The notes under the pieces are model-generated. The model was not told the origin of the DNA. It did not search any database and worked only from the letters and a program-made list of their open reading frames with translations. A stretch of DNA of 32,066 nucleotides, from positions 8,176-40,241 of the forward strand of contig NZ_BEWG01000057.1 in NCBI RefSeq assembly GCF_002723835.1, written 5' to 3'. Below, one piece after another: positions 8,374 through 16,198 of the stretch (the first letter of the stretch is position 1; each line of letters starts with the position of its first letter). This stretch comes from Mycobacterium sp. shizuoka-1 (lineage in GTDB: Bacteria > Actinomycetota > Actinomycetes > Mycobacteriales > Mycobacteriaceae). The position numbers and the translations under genes were made by a program.

Positions 8374-9330
8374 GTGGCCGACGGTGGCGAACCCACCTTG
8401 CGCCAGCTGGGCGAGTTCAGCGTGATCGACCGGCTGGTGTCGGGTCGGCGGCAGCCCGACGGTGTTGCCGTCGGTCCCGGCGACGATGCGGCGGTGGTGG
8501 CGGCCCCCGACGGGCGGGTCGCGGTCACCACCGACATGCTGGTGGAGGGCCGCCACTTCAGGCTGGACTGGTCGGCCCCCCATGACGTGGGCCGAAAGGC
8601 CATCGCCCAGAACGCCGCCGACATCGAATCGATGGGTGCGCGGTGCAGCGCGTTCGTCGTCGCGTTCGGCGCCCCGGCGCACACCCCGGCGGCGCTCGTG
8701 CAGGAGCTGTCCGACGGAATGTGGCAGGAGGCCGCGGGATTGGGCGCCGGCATCGTCGGCGGCGACCTGGTGGCCAGCCCGCAGTGGGTGGTGTCGGTGA
8801 CGGCCCTGGGGGATCTCGCGGGACGTGCCCCGGTGTTGCGCACTGGCGCCCGGGCCGGGTCGGTGGTCGCCGTGGCCGGCGATCTCGGCCGTTCGGCCGC
8901 CGGATACCTGTTGTGGCACAACGACGTCGAGGGTTTCGACGATCTGCGTCGCCGTCATCTGACACCGCATCCGCCCTACGGTCAAGGCATCGTGGCCGCC
9001 GATGCCGGCGCGCAGGCCATGACCGATGTCTCCGACGGGTTGCTGGCCGACCTCGGCCACATCGCCGACGCATCCGGGGTGGCGATCGACCTCGCCGCCG
9101 ACGCGCTGCGGCCCGACGCCGACGCGGTCACGGCGGCGGCGGCCGCGGTTGGGGCGGACCCGCTGGAGTTGGTGCTCTCCGGTGGTGAAGATCACGCACT
9201 GGTCGCCTGCTTTGCCGGTGCGGTGCCGCCGGGTTGGCGGGTGATCGGCACGGTGGCCGACGGCGCGCCCGCGGTTCTCGTGGACGGGCGGGCGTGGGCC
9301 GGGTCGGCGGGCTGGCAGTCCTTCGACTGA
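8374..9330 (+). CDS. thiL: Thiamine-monophosphate kinase
   Basis: The 318-residue enzyme of the PurM/ThiL superfamily phosphorylates thiamine monophosphate to thiamine diphosphate with ATP. Motifs in order are GPGDDAA (34-40) and [11 protein letters not shown] (52-62) for Mg-ATP and substrate, [30 protein letters not shown] and LSGGEDHAL. It matches Rv2977c in sequence and length. The frame is open upstream as far as an ATG at 8272, but I place the start at GTG 8374: AGGAGG lies four bases upstream, and the homology begins just after it. A -10 at 8289 lies inside the upstream open frame, which also argues against the longer version. ung follows after 23 bases. Confidence 0.94.
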   Translation: MADGGEPTLRQLGEFSVIDRLVSGRRQPDGVAVGPGDDAAVVAAPDGRVAVTTDMLVEGRHFRLDWSAPHDVGRKAIAQNAADIESMGARCSAFVVAFGAPAHTPAALVQELSDGMWQEAAGLGAGIVGGDLVASPQWVVSVTALGDLAGRAPVLRTGARAGSVVAVAGDLGRSAAGYLLWHNDVEGFDDLRRRHLTPHPPYGQGIVAADAGAQAMTDVSDGLLADLGHIADASGVAIDLAADALRPDADAVTAAAAAVGADPLELVLSGGEDHALVACFAGAVPPGWRVIGTVADGAPAVLVDGRAWAGSAGWQSFD

Positions 9331-9340
9331 TCGCACACGT

Positions 9341-9346
9341 TAGGTT
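9341..9346 (+). promoter_or_regulatory. Leaderless -10 of ung
   Basis: TAGGTT ends exactly seven bases before the GTG at 9354, and no Shine-Dalgarno is present. The hexamer lies in the 23-base gap after thiL, so ung can be transcribed independently of thiL. Confidence 0.55.
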
Positions 9347-9353
9347 GGCCTGC

Positions 9354-10061
9354 GTGACGACCACCGCGCGGCCGCTGACCGAACTCGTCGAGGAGGGCTG
9401 GGCGCAGGCGCTGGCCCCGGTCAGCAATCAGGTCTCACAGATGGGCCAGTTCCTTCGCGCCGAGATCGCCGCCGGCCGGCGTTATCTGCCTGCCGGGCCG
9501 AACGTGTTGCGCGCCTTCACGTTCCCGTTCTCCGAAGTGCGGGTGCTGATCGTCGGACAAGACCCCTACCCGACACCGGGCCACGCGGTGGGCCTGAGCT
9601 TCTCGGTGGCTCCCGACGTCCGGCCGCTGCCGCGCAGCCTGTCCAACATCTTCACCGAATACACCGCCGACCTCGGCTACCCGACGCCGTCGACCGGCGA
9701 TCTCACGCCCTGGTCCCAGCGCGGCGTCATGCTGCTCAACCGGGTGTTGACCGTCCGCCCGGGAAACCCGGCGTCGCACCGGGGCAAGGGCTGGGAGGCG
9801 GTGACCGAATGCGCGATCCGCGCCCTGGCCGCCCGCGATCAGCCGCTGGTCGCGATCCTGTGGGGGCGCGACGCGTCGACACTCAAGCCGATGCTGCTCG
9901 ACGGCGGGCCCGACGGCACCGCCCGCTGTGTGGCGATCGAATCGCCGCACCCGTCGCCGCTGTCGGCGTCCCGGGGCTTCTTCGGTTCCCGGCCGTTCAG
10001 CCGGGCCAATGACCTGTTGACGCAGAGGGGTGCCGAGCCGATCGACTGGCGGCTGCCCTAA
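9354..10061 (+). CDS. ung: Uracil-DNA glycosylase (family 1)
   Basis: The 235-residue enzyme removes uracil from DNA to start base excision repair, important in GC-rich genomes where cytosine deamination is frequent. The water-activating motif GQDPYP is at 68-73 (D70), the uracil pocket contributes GLSFSV and LLNRVLTV, and the DNA-intercalation loop [18 protein letters not shown] carries H199. Length and sequence match Rv2976c (227 residues). The start is taken as GTG 9354 from the leaderless -10 at 9341 and the conserved TARPL N-terminus; the frame is open further upstream but overlaps thiL without homology. It ends in WRLP, as the homologue does. Confidence 0.96.
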   Translation: MTTTARPLTELVEEGWAQALAPVSNQVSQMGQFLRAEIAAGRRYLPAGPNVLRAFTFPFSEVRVLIVGQDPYPTPGHAVGLSFSVAPDVRPLPRSLSNIFTEYTADLGYPTPSTGDLTPWSQRGVMLLNRVLTVRPGNPASHRGKGWEAVTECAIRALAARDQPLVAILWGRDASTLKPMLLDGGPDGTARCVAIESPHPSPLSASRGFFGSRPFSRANDLLTQRGAEPIDWRLP

Positions 10062-10229
10062 GCCCAGGTCAGGCCGCTACCGGCGTCCCGAGGCGATGCT
10101 GGGCATCGACTGTGGGGCAGCTGTGCGGAGATTTCGCTGTTTGGGATCGGTAGTGGCTGACCGCGGTGTGTACTCGGCGTGACAAGGACGAACCGACTCA
10201 TCGGTGCGGACCGCGGAAAGGACTCATCC

Positions 10230-10541
10230 ATGGCGCTCACGCGAACACTCACCGGCGCTCTCATTGCGGGTTTCGGCGCGGCTTCGACCCTGTGGCTCAC
10301 CGGTGCGGGCGGCCAGATCGCGACCGCGCACGCCGACAACGTGCGGTGTGACCCCGCCTGTCACGGCACGTGGTGCCCGGGGGACCCGATCACGTTCCGG
10401 GTCGAGGCGCTGGCGGTGAGCTGGGATCCGAACATCTGCCACGAATACCACCAAGTGGCCGGGCAGCCGGGGGTGTATGCCGAGGGCCCACTGCCTGCGG
10501 GAACGTTCGTCTGCCCACCGTGGGCGTTCATGTGCCCCTGA
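10230..10541 (+). CDS. Small secreted cysteine-rich protein, unrecognised
   Basis: I do not recognise this 103-residue protein. It has a signal peptide with a hydrophobic core (about 8-35) and a plausible signal peptidase I site after ATAHA, before DN. The mature part, about 67 residues, contains six cysteines, several Pro and Gly, and ends in WAFMCP. Six cysteines could make three disulfides, so an extracytoplasmic, disulfide-stabilised fold is likely. The start is ATG 10230 with GGAAAGGA seven bases upstream; an in-frame start at 10179 would put 17 extra residues before the signal peptide. It follows ung by 168 bases in which no other gene is visible. It has no obvious enzymatic motif. Confidence 0.75.
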   Translation: MALTRTLTGALIAGFGAASTLWLTGAGGQIATAHADNVRCDPACHGTWCPGDPITFRVEALAVSWDPNICHEYHQVAGQPGVYAEGPLPAGTFVCPPWAFMCP

Positions 10542-10555
10542 GCGTGGGCATGGTG

Positions 10556-10578
10556 CGCCGGACCCGAGGGGTCCGGCG
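10556..10578. terminator. Two-way hairpin between the secreted-protein gene and rpmB
   Basis: A perfect 9-bp stem, CGCCGGACC/GGTCCGGCG, with a 5-base loop lies in the 44-base gap between these convergent genes. No T tract follows on either side, as is common for mycobacterial hairpin terminators. Confidence 0.72.
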
Positions 10579-10585
10579 GGCGCGA

Positions 10586-10780
10586 TCAGCCGCGGGAGAC
10601 CTTGCCGGCCTTGAGGCACGACGTGCAGACGTTCACCCGCTGCTTGTTGCCACCGGGACGGGTCACGGCGTGCACGGTCTGGATGTTCGGGTTCCACCGG
10701 CGGCTGGTCCGGCGATGGGAATGCGACACCGACTTGCCGAAGCCGGGGCCCTTTCCGCAGACGTCGCACACGGCAGCCAT
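10586..10780 (-). CDS. rpmB: 50S ribosomal protein L28, zinc-binding (C+) type
   Basis: The 64-residue ribosomal protein begins [20 protein letters not shown] and carries SHRRTSRRW, the L28 signature. Two CxxC pairs (C5/C8 and C52/C55) mark it as the zinc-ribbon C+ form; actinobacteria often also carry C- paralogues elsewhere for zinc limitation. The start is ATG 10780 with GAGGAG six bases upstream; a longer frame to 10807 has no ribosome binding site or homology. It is divergent from the fakA-like gene. The rpmB-fakA-recG neighbourhood is also found in Firmicutes. Confidence 0.95.
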   Translation of the reverse strand: MAAVCDVCGKGPGFGKSVSHSHRRTSRRWNPNIQTVHAVTRPGGNKQRVNVCTSCLKAGKVSRG

Positions 10781-10805
10781 GTAGAACTCCTCTAAATCAG
10801 TAGTC

Positions 10806-10811
10806 AAACTA
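10806..10811 (-). promoter_or_regulatory. Candidate -10 of rpmB
   Basis: On the minus strand TAGTTT (10811 to 10806) fits TAnnnT. A start about seven bases downstream gives an 18- to 20-base leader that contains the GAGGAG ribosome binding site. Confidence 0.4.
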
Positions 10812-10991
10812 TGTCCAACGTTGTCCAGGGGGCCAACGACCGAGCGACGGGTGACCCGACAACCTGACTAGGATAGCCGTCCGGCGAACCGAACGCCAAA
10901 ATGCTCGGCGCCCGCCGTCCGTCCAGTCCGCAGAAACGCCCGTGAGCTGCACTGTTGGTAGCGGTGACGCCGTGGTGTCGGGTGCACTGGC

Positions 10992-10997
10992 TAGGCT
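10992..10997 (+). promoter_or_regulatory. Candidate -10 of the fakA-recG operon
   Basis: TAGGCT fits TAnnnT. A start near 11004 leaves a leader of about 40 bases that contains the strong GAGGAGG (11033-11039) of the fakA-like gene. No clear -35 was found. Confidence 0.4.
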
Positions 10998-11044
10998 GGC
11001 GCGACGAAGCGCAGTGGTGTGTCGGGGGTCGCGAGGAGGTGCCG

Positions 11045-12694
11045 ATGCCGGACCGGCGGCTTGACGCATCGGCCTTGTACGAGTGGGCCCACACCGCCGT
11101 CGGCGATCTGATCACCCACACCGACGAGATCAACCGGCTCAACGTGTTCCCGGTGGCCGATTCCGACACCGGCACGAACCTGCTCTTCACCATGCGCTCG
11201 GCGCTCGACGCGGCGAAATCGGCGGTCGGCTCGGGCGACGTCAGCCAAGTGGCCGCCGCGCTGTCCGATGGTGCGCTGCACGGCGCCCGCGGAAACTCCG
11301 GGGTGATCCTGTCGCAGATCCTGCGCGGCCTGGCCGACGTGACCGCGTCGGCCGCCGAGGACACCGAGGGGGCGCTGGCCGACATCGACGCGGTCCTCCT
11401 CGGTGCGGCGCTGCGGCACGCCGTCGGACTGGTGGTGTCCTCGATGGGCGGGCAGTTGGTGGCCGGCACGATCGTGTCGGTACTCCAGGCGGTCGCCGAG
11501 GCCATCGCGCATCGTGCCGCCGACGGCGCGGGGCTGGCCGGGGCGCTGGCGGCAGGCGGTGACGCGGGCGTGGCCGCACTCGAGCGCACCCCCGACCAAC
11601 TCGACGCGCTGGCGCGCGCGGGCGTCGTCGACGCCGGCGGGCGCGGGTTTCTGGTCCTCGTGGACGCGCTGACCGCGACCATCGCCGGCGAGGCGCCCCG
11701 CCGGGACGCCTATGAGCCGGGGCCACCGCGGCTGGAAAGCGCCGCCGCCGGGCCGGCGCCCCCGCAATTCGAGGTGATGTACTCACTCGCCGACTGTCCA
11801 GCCCCGGCGCTCGAACCGCTGCGCACCCGGCTGGAGCAGCTCGGTGACTCGGTGGCGATCGCCGCGTCCGCGGAAGCCGACCGCTACTCGGTACACGTCC
11901 ACACCGACGACGCCGGTGCCGCGGTGGAAGCCGGACTCGAAGCCGGCGCGGTCAGCCGCATCCAGATCTCGGTGCTCAGCGCCGGCCCGGCGCGAGTCTC
12001 GCCCGGGAGCTGGAGTCGTGACCGCGCGGTGCTGGCCGTCGTCGACGGCGACGGCGCCGCCGAACTCTTCGACCAGGAGGGTGCCTGCGTGTTGCGCCCG
12101 GATCCGGCGCTGGCCGACCCGGTCAACGGGATCACCGCGCGAGAGCTGCTGCGGGCACTCGTCGACGCCGGGGCCGCACAGGTGATGGTGCTGCCCAACG
12201 GCTACGTGGCGGCCGAGGAACTGGTGGCCGGGTGCACGGCCGGAATCGGTTGGGGCATCGACGTCGTCGCGCTGCCGACCGGGTCGATGGTGCAGGGGCT
12301 GGCCGCGCTCGCCGTGCACGACCCGGGCCGGCACGCCGTCGACGACGGCTTCTCGATGGCCAGGGCTGCCGCCGCCGCCCGGCACGGGTCGGTGCGCATC
12401 GCCACCGAGCAGGCGCTGACGTGGGCCGGCTCCTGCCGGCCCGGTGACGGTCTGGGCATCGCGGGCGACGAGGTGCTGGTGGTCGCCGACGATATCACCA
12501 GTGCAGCAACAGGATTGATCGATCTGCTCCTGGTCGCCGGTGGCGAGCTGGTCACCGTGCTGATCGGGGACGGTACCGATCCCGCCGTCGCCGACGCGCT
12601 GGCCGCCCATGTGCACCGTCGTCATCCCGGCGTCGAGTTCGCGACGTATGCCACCGGCCACCGGGGTGACGCCTTGCTGATCGGGGTGGAGTAG
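11045..12694 (+). CDS. FakA-like DAK2 (DhaL) domain protein, YloV type
   Basis: The 549-residue protein has the architecture of FakA/YloV. The N-terminal DhaL kinase domain (about 1-215) has the metal/ATP motif NVFPVADSDTGTN at 33-45 and ARGNSGVILSQ at 81-91. A middle domain begins at FEVMYSL and includes SVHVHTDD, followed by a C-terminal DegV-like domain with MVLPNGYVA and VVALPTGSM. In staphylococci FakA is the ATP-binding subunit that phosphorylates fatty acids held by FakB (DegV) partners; no FakB gene lies in this window, so the substrate is inferred. M. tuberculosis carries this gene as two annotated pieces (Rv2975c/Rv2974c); here it is intact. The start is ATG 11045 with GAGGAGG five bases upstream. 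recG follows two bases after its stop. Confidence 0.88.
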   Translation: MPDRRLDASALYEWAHTAVGDLITHTDEINRLNVFPVADSDTGTNLLFTMRSALDAAKSAVGSGDVSQVAAALSDGALHGARGNSGVILSQILRGLADVTASAAEDTEGALADIDAVLLGAALRHAVGLVVSSMGGQLVAGTIVSVLQAVAEAIAHRAADGAGLAGALAAGGDAGVAALERTPDQLDALARAGVVDAGGRGFLVLVDALTATIAGEAPRRDAYEPGPPRLESAAAGPAPPQFEVMYSLADCPAPALEPLRTRLEQLGDSVAIAASAEADRYSVHVHTDDAGAAVEAGLEAGAVSRIQISVLSAGPARVSPGSWSRDRAVLAVVDGDGAAELFDQEGACVLRPDPALADPVNGITARELLRALVDAGAAQVMVLPNGYVAAEELVAGCTAGIGWGIDVVALPTGSMVQGLAALAVHDPGRHAVDDGFSMARAAAAARHGSVRIATEQALTWAGSCRPGDGLGIAGDEVLVVADDITSAATGLIDLLLVAGGELVTVLIGDGTDPAVADALAAHVHRRHPGVEFATYATGHRGDALLIGVE

Positions 12695-12696
12695 AC

Positions 12697-14913
12697 GTGG
12701 TCGGCCTCACCGACCGACTCGACGGCATCGTGGGCGGCAAGGCGGCGGGCCTGCTCGACGAGGTGTTCGGCATCCGCACGGTCGACGACCTGCTGCGGCA
12801 CTATCCGCGAAAGTACATCCACGGCATGTCGGTGTGGGGTGAGGACGAGGCGCCGCCCGAGGAGGGCGAGCACATCACCCTGGTCGGCGAGATCGAGAAG
12901 GCCGAGGTCCGCTGGACCAATCGCCAGCCCAAGCGCGAATACCTGGTGATCACGCTGGGCAAGGGGCGGCGCAAGGTCACCGCGACGTTCTTCAACGCCA
13001 AGTACCTCAAGAAGGAGCTGATCGCAGGCGTCCGGCTGATGCTCTCCGGCGAGGTCGGTTTCTTCCGCGGCGCCATGCAGCTCACCCATCCGGACTTCCT
13101 GGCGCTGAACTCGCCCAAGGGGCGGGTATTCGGCAGCAAGTCGCTCAAGACGATTGCCGACACCTCGACTTCGCAGAGCGGCGAGTTGTCGATGGCGGCC
13201 TTCGAGCGCGACTTCTTTCCGATCTATCCCGCCAGCTCCAAGCTGCAGAGCTGGGACATCTACGCCTGTGTGCAGCAAGTGCTCGCGGTGCTCGACCCGA
13301 TTGCCGACCCGCTGCCCAAAGCGGTTGTGGATCACCGCGGTCTGATATCCGAAGACGCCGCCCTGCGGGCGATCCACGTCGCCGAACGCGAGCCCGAGCG
13401 CGAGGCCGCCCGCGAGCGGTTGAGGTTCGACGAGGCCGTGGGCATGCAGTGGGCGCTGGCCCAACGCAGGCACGGCGAACTCGGCGAGTCCGGGCCGCCG
13501 GCGCCGCGTCGCGACGACGGGCTGGCCGCCGCGTTGATGCAGCGGCTGCCGTTCGAACTGACCGCGGGCCAGCGTGAGGTGCTCGGCGTCGTCGCCGCCG
13601 AACTCGCCGCTACCAAACCGATGAACCGGCTGCTGCAGGGTGAGGTCGGCTCCGGTAAGACGATCGTGTCCGTGCTGGCCATGCTGCAGATGGTCGACGC
13701 CGGTTACCAGTGCGCGCTGCTGGCCCCGACGGAAGTCCTTGCCGCCCAGCACGCACAGTCGATCCGCAGTGTTCTGGGACCGCTGGCGATGGCCGGTCAG
13801 CTCGGTGGCGAGGACGGTGCCACCCGGGTGGCGCTGCTGACCGGATCGATGACCGCGGCCCAGAAGCGGCTGGTGCGCGACGAGGTGGCGTCCGGCGAGG
13901 CCGGCATCGTCGTCGGCACCCACGCGCTGCTGCAGGACGCGGTGGAGTTCCACCGATTGGGTTTCGTCGTCGTCGACGAACAGCACCGGTTCGGCGTCGA
14001 GCAACGAGACCGATTGCGCGCCAAGGCACCTGACGGGATCACACCACATCTGCTGGTGATGACGGCCACGCCGATCCCGCGCACCGTGGCGCTGACGGTG
14101 TACGGCGATCTGGAAACCTCCACGATGCGCGAACTCCCGCGCGGGCGCCAGCCGATCACGACCAACACCATCTTCGTCAAGGACAAGCCGCAATGGTTGG
14201 CCAGGGCCTGGCAGCGGATCATCGAGGAAGTCGGCGAGGGCAGGCAGGCCTACGTCGTGGCGTCCCGCATCGACGAGGACGACAAAAGCGGGTCCGACCA
14301 GGCCGGTCCGCCCGCCGAAACCGTCATCAACCTGTTCAAGCACCTCGGCCACGGCCCGCTGGCCGGATTGCGGCTGGGGCTCATGCACGGGCGGCTGCCC
14401 GCCGACGAGAAGGATGCGGTGATGGCCGCCTTCCGGGCCGGCGACATCGACGTCCTGGTGTGCACCACCGTCATCGAGGTCGGCGTGGACGTGCCGAACG
14501 CGACGGTGATGGTGGTGATGGATGCCGACCGGTTCGGGATCAGCCAGCTGCACCAGCTGCGGGGGCGCATCGGCCGCGGCGCGCATGCCAGCCTGTGCCT
14601 GCTGGCGACCAAGTTTCCTGAGGGTTCCAAGGCCGGCGAGCGGCTGGCCGCGGTGGCGGGCACGCTGGACGGTTTCGTGCTGGCCGACCTGGATCTGCAG
14701 GAGCGCCGCGAGGGAGACGTGCTGGGGCTCAACCAGTCCGGCCGGCCGATCACATTGCGCTTCCTGTCGCTGGCCGAACACCTGGACGTGATCGTGGACG
14801 CGCGTGAGGTGGCGCAGTCGATGTACAACCGGGATCCGGACAACCGCGGAATGGCCATCCTGGCCGGGCAGTTCACCGGTGGCGACCGAATCGACTACCT
14901 GGACAAGGCATGA
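12697..14913 (+). CDS. recG: ATP-dependent DNA helicase RecG
   Basis: The 738-residue helicase matches M. tuberculosis RecG (737). It regresses stalled forks and branch-migrates Holliday junctions and R-loops. The N-terminal wedge/OB domain spans about 1-200. The helicase domains show motif I GEVGSGKT (315-322), motif II DEQH (427-430), motif III TATPIPRT, then LMHGRLP, TTVIEVGVDVPNAT and the QLHQLRGRIGRG motif VI. All key residues are present. The start is GTG 12697, two bases after the fakA stop, with GGTGGAG upstream inside fakA, so the two are translationally linked. The last four bases overlap the next gene (ATGA). Confidence 0.97.
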   Translation: MVGLTDRLDGIVGGKAAGLLDEVFGIRTVDDLLRHYPRKYIHGMSVWGEDEAPPEEGEHITLVGEIEKAEVRWTNRQPKREYLVITLGKGRRKVTATFFNAKYLKKELIAGVRLMLSGEVGFFRGAMQLTHPDFLALNSPKGRVFGSKSLKTIADTSTSQSGELSMAAFERDFFPIYPASSKLQSWDIYACVQQVLAVLDPIADPLPKAVVDHRGLISEDAALRAIHVAEREPEREAARERLRFDEAVGMQWALAQRRHGELGESGPPAPRRDDGLAAALMQRLPFELTAGQREVLGVVAAELAATKPMNRLLQGEVGSGKTIVSVLAMLQMVDAGYQCALLAPTEVLAAQHAQSIRSVLGPLAMAGQLGGEDGATRVALLTGSMTAAQKRLVRDEVASGEAGIVVGTHALLQDAVEFHRLGFVVVDEQHRFGVEQRDRLRAKAPDGITPHLLVMTATPIPRTVALTVYGDLETSTMRELPRGRQPITTNTIFVKDKPQWLARAWQRIIEEVGEGRQAYVVASRIDEDDKSGSDQAGPPAETVINLFKHLGHGPLAGLRLGLMHGRLPADEKDAVMAAFRAGDIDVLVCTTVIEVGVDVPNATVMVVMDADRFGISQLHQLRGRIGRGAHASLCLLATKFPEGSKAGERLAAVAGTLDGFVLADLDLQERREGDVLGLNQSGRPITLRFLSLAEHLDVIVDAREVAQSMYNRDPDNRGMAILAGQFTGGDRIDYLDKA

Positions 14914-15617
14914 GGCGCCGTCCGCTGCTCTGGCTGGCCGCGACCGCTGCGGCGTCGGTCATCGTTTCGGTGCAGGTGATCTCCTCGACCGGCGAGCCCG
15001 ACCGGATGGTGGCGCGGGCCGACGTGCCGACGGTCGCCCCGGGCACCGATGTGCTCGATGGTGTGGTGATCGTCGCGCAGCGCGTGCGGGGTTATGACTA
15101 TCACCGCGATGCCTTCGGCGATGCCTGGGATGACGACAACTCCGCACCGGGCGGGCGCAACGGGTGCGACACCCGCAACGACATCCTCGACCGCGACCTG
15201 GTCGACAAGACCTACGTCTCGACCAAGCGGTGCCCGCACGCGGTCGCCAGCGGCGTCTTGCACGATCCCTATACCAGCGCGACGATCCCGTTCACCCGGG
15301 GTGCGCAGGTCGGCGCGGCCGTGCAGATCGACCACCTGGTGCCGCTGGCCTACGCCTGGGACATGGGCGCCCGGGACTGGCCGCCGGACATGCGACTCCG
15401 GTTCGCCAACGACCCGGCCAACCTGCTGGCGGTGGCGGGGCAGGTCAACCAGGACAAGGGCGATCAGCAGCCGGGCGTGTGGATGCCGCCCAACCACGCG
15501 TTCTGGTGTCAGTACGCGATGCAGTTCGTCGCGGTGCTGCGGGGATATTCGCTGCCGGTGGATCAGGCCTCGGCCGACGAACTGCGCCAGGCCGCGGCCA
15601 CCTGCCCTCGCAGCTGA
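14910..15617 (+). CDS. Exported HNH nuclease-like protein (DUF1524 family)
   Basis: The 235-residue protein resembles Rv2972c. The N-terminus (MRRRP, then a hydrophobic stretch to about 26) looks like a signal peptide or membrane anchor. The C-terminal half has the DUF1524/HNH arrangement: QIDHLVPL with D141-H142 as the likely catalytic and metal pair, RFANDPANLL with a conserved Asn near 171, and NQDKGD followed by a PxxW-type end. Cysteines at 86 and 108 may form a disulfide in the exported protein. Secreted HNH enzymes of this type are thought to degrade DNA outside the cytoplasm; the role is unknown. Its ATG overlaps the recG stop (ATGA), which couples an exported nuclease to a repair helicase. 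Confidence 0.83.
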   Translation: MRRRPLLWLAATAAASVIVSVQVISSTGEPDRMVARADVPTVAPGTDVLDGVVIVAQRVRGYDYHRDAFGDAWDDDNSAPGGRNGCDTRNDILDRDLVDKTYVSTKRCPHAVASGVLHDPYTSATIPFTRGAQVGAAVQIDHLVPLAYAWDMGARDWPPDMRLRFANDPANLLAVAGQVNQDKGDQQPGVWMPPNHAFWCQYAMQFVAVLRGYSLPVDQASADELRQAAATCPRS

Positions 15618-15619
15618 CC

Positions 15620-15653
15620 CCCGTTTCGCCCCCGCAACGGGCCGCCGCGGCGG
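15620..15653 (+). terminator. Possible terminator after the HNH gene
   Basis: CCCGTT (15620-15625) pairs with AACGGG (15636-15641) across a 10-base loop, followed at once by the palindrome CCGCCGCGGCGG (15642-15653). There is no T tract. It is weak, but it sits just after the operon end and before the nsrR promoter. Confidence 0.3.
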
Positions 15654-15708
15654 GTCGCCGCAGGTCAAAAATCCGCACGAATCGCAGTATTCAAGCCCAC
15701 AGCCGTTA

Positions 15709-15731
15709 AATACGCATTGTGGATGCGCAAT
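15709..15731. promoter_or_regulatory. Probable NsrR operator upstream of nsrR-hmp
   Basis: An imperfect inverted repeat, AATACGCAT-N5-ATGCGCAAT, has 7 of 9 half-site positions symmetrical and a GCAT-N5-ATGC core, which resembles the Streptomyces NsrR site as I remember it. It lies just upstream of the -10 at 15736, where a bound repressor would block the -35 region. This suggests NO-responsive autoregulation of the nsrR-hmp operon. Confidence 0.65.
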
Positions 15732-15735
15732 AAAC

Positions 15736-15741
15736 TAGCGT
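15736..15741 (+). promoter_or_regulatory. Leaderless -10 of nsrR-hmp
   Basis: TAGCGT ends seven bases before the ATG at 15749. No Shine-Dalgarno is present, so the mRNA probably begins at the start codon. Confidence 0.6.
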
Positions 15742-15748
15742 CGCATCC

Positions 15749-16198
15749 ATGCAGCTCACACGGTTCACCGACCTCGGTCTGAGGGCGATGATGCTGCTGG
15801 CCACCGGTCAGGCACGCGAACAGCGGGTCACCACCAGAACCGTCGCCGCCGCCTCTGGCGCGTCGGAGCACCACGTGGCCAAGGCGGTGTCGCGGCTGAC
15901 CGAACTGGGCCTGGTCCACGCTCGCCGCGGCCGCGCGGGCGGTCTGGAACTCACCGAGGCCGGTCGGGAGGTGTCGCTGGGCTGGCTCGTGCGCGAGCTC
16001 GAAGGCGACCGCGAAGTCGTCGACTGCACCGGGCAATCCCCGTGTCCGCTGATCGCGGGCTGCCGGCTGCGCCGGGTCCTCGCCGACGCCAAAGAGGCGT
16101 TCTACGCCGAACTCGACCGCTACACCGTCGCCGATCTCGCCGGCAGCACGTCGCTGCCTGTCGTTTTGCAACTCACCACCGAAAGGAAGCACCGATGA
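15749..16198 (+). CDS. nsrR: NsrR-type Rrf2 family iron-sulfur repressor
   Basis: The 149-residue protein has an Rrf2 winged helix-turn-helix (about 1-80; SGASEHHVAKAVSRL is the recognition region and RRGRAGGLEL the wing). Three cysteines lie at 93, 99 and 105 (CX5CX5C). Together with D8 these match, position for position, the [4Fe-4S] ligands reported for Streptomyces coelicolor NsrR (D8, C93, C99, C105). NsrR senses nitric oxide by cluster nitrosylation and releases its targets, typically hmp. Its stop overlaps the hmp start (ATGA), and an inverted repeat resembling an NsrR site lies upstream. RsrR or IscR would be alternatives within Rrf2, but cysteine spacing and neighbour favour NsrR. 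Confidence 0.92.
   Translation: MQLTRFTDLGLRAMMLLATGQAREQRVTTRTVAAASGASEHHVAKAVSRLTELGLVHARRGRAGGLELTEAGREVSLGWLVRELEGDREVVDCTGQSPCPLIAGCRLRRVLADAKEAFYAELDRYTVADLAGSTSLPVVLQLTTERKHR

Noticed and set aside
12622..14781. 719-codon frame on the minus strand across recG
   Set aside because: It is a shadow of recG, which has every helicase motif. The translated product is Gly/Arg/His/Gln-rich with no recognisable fold.
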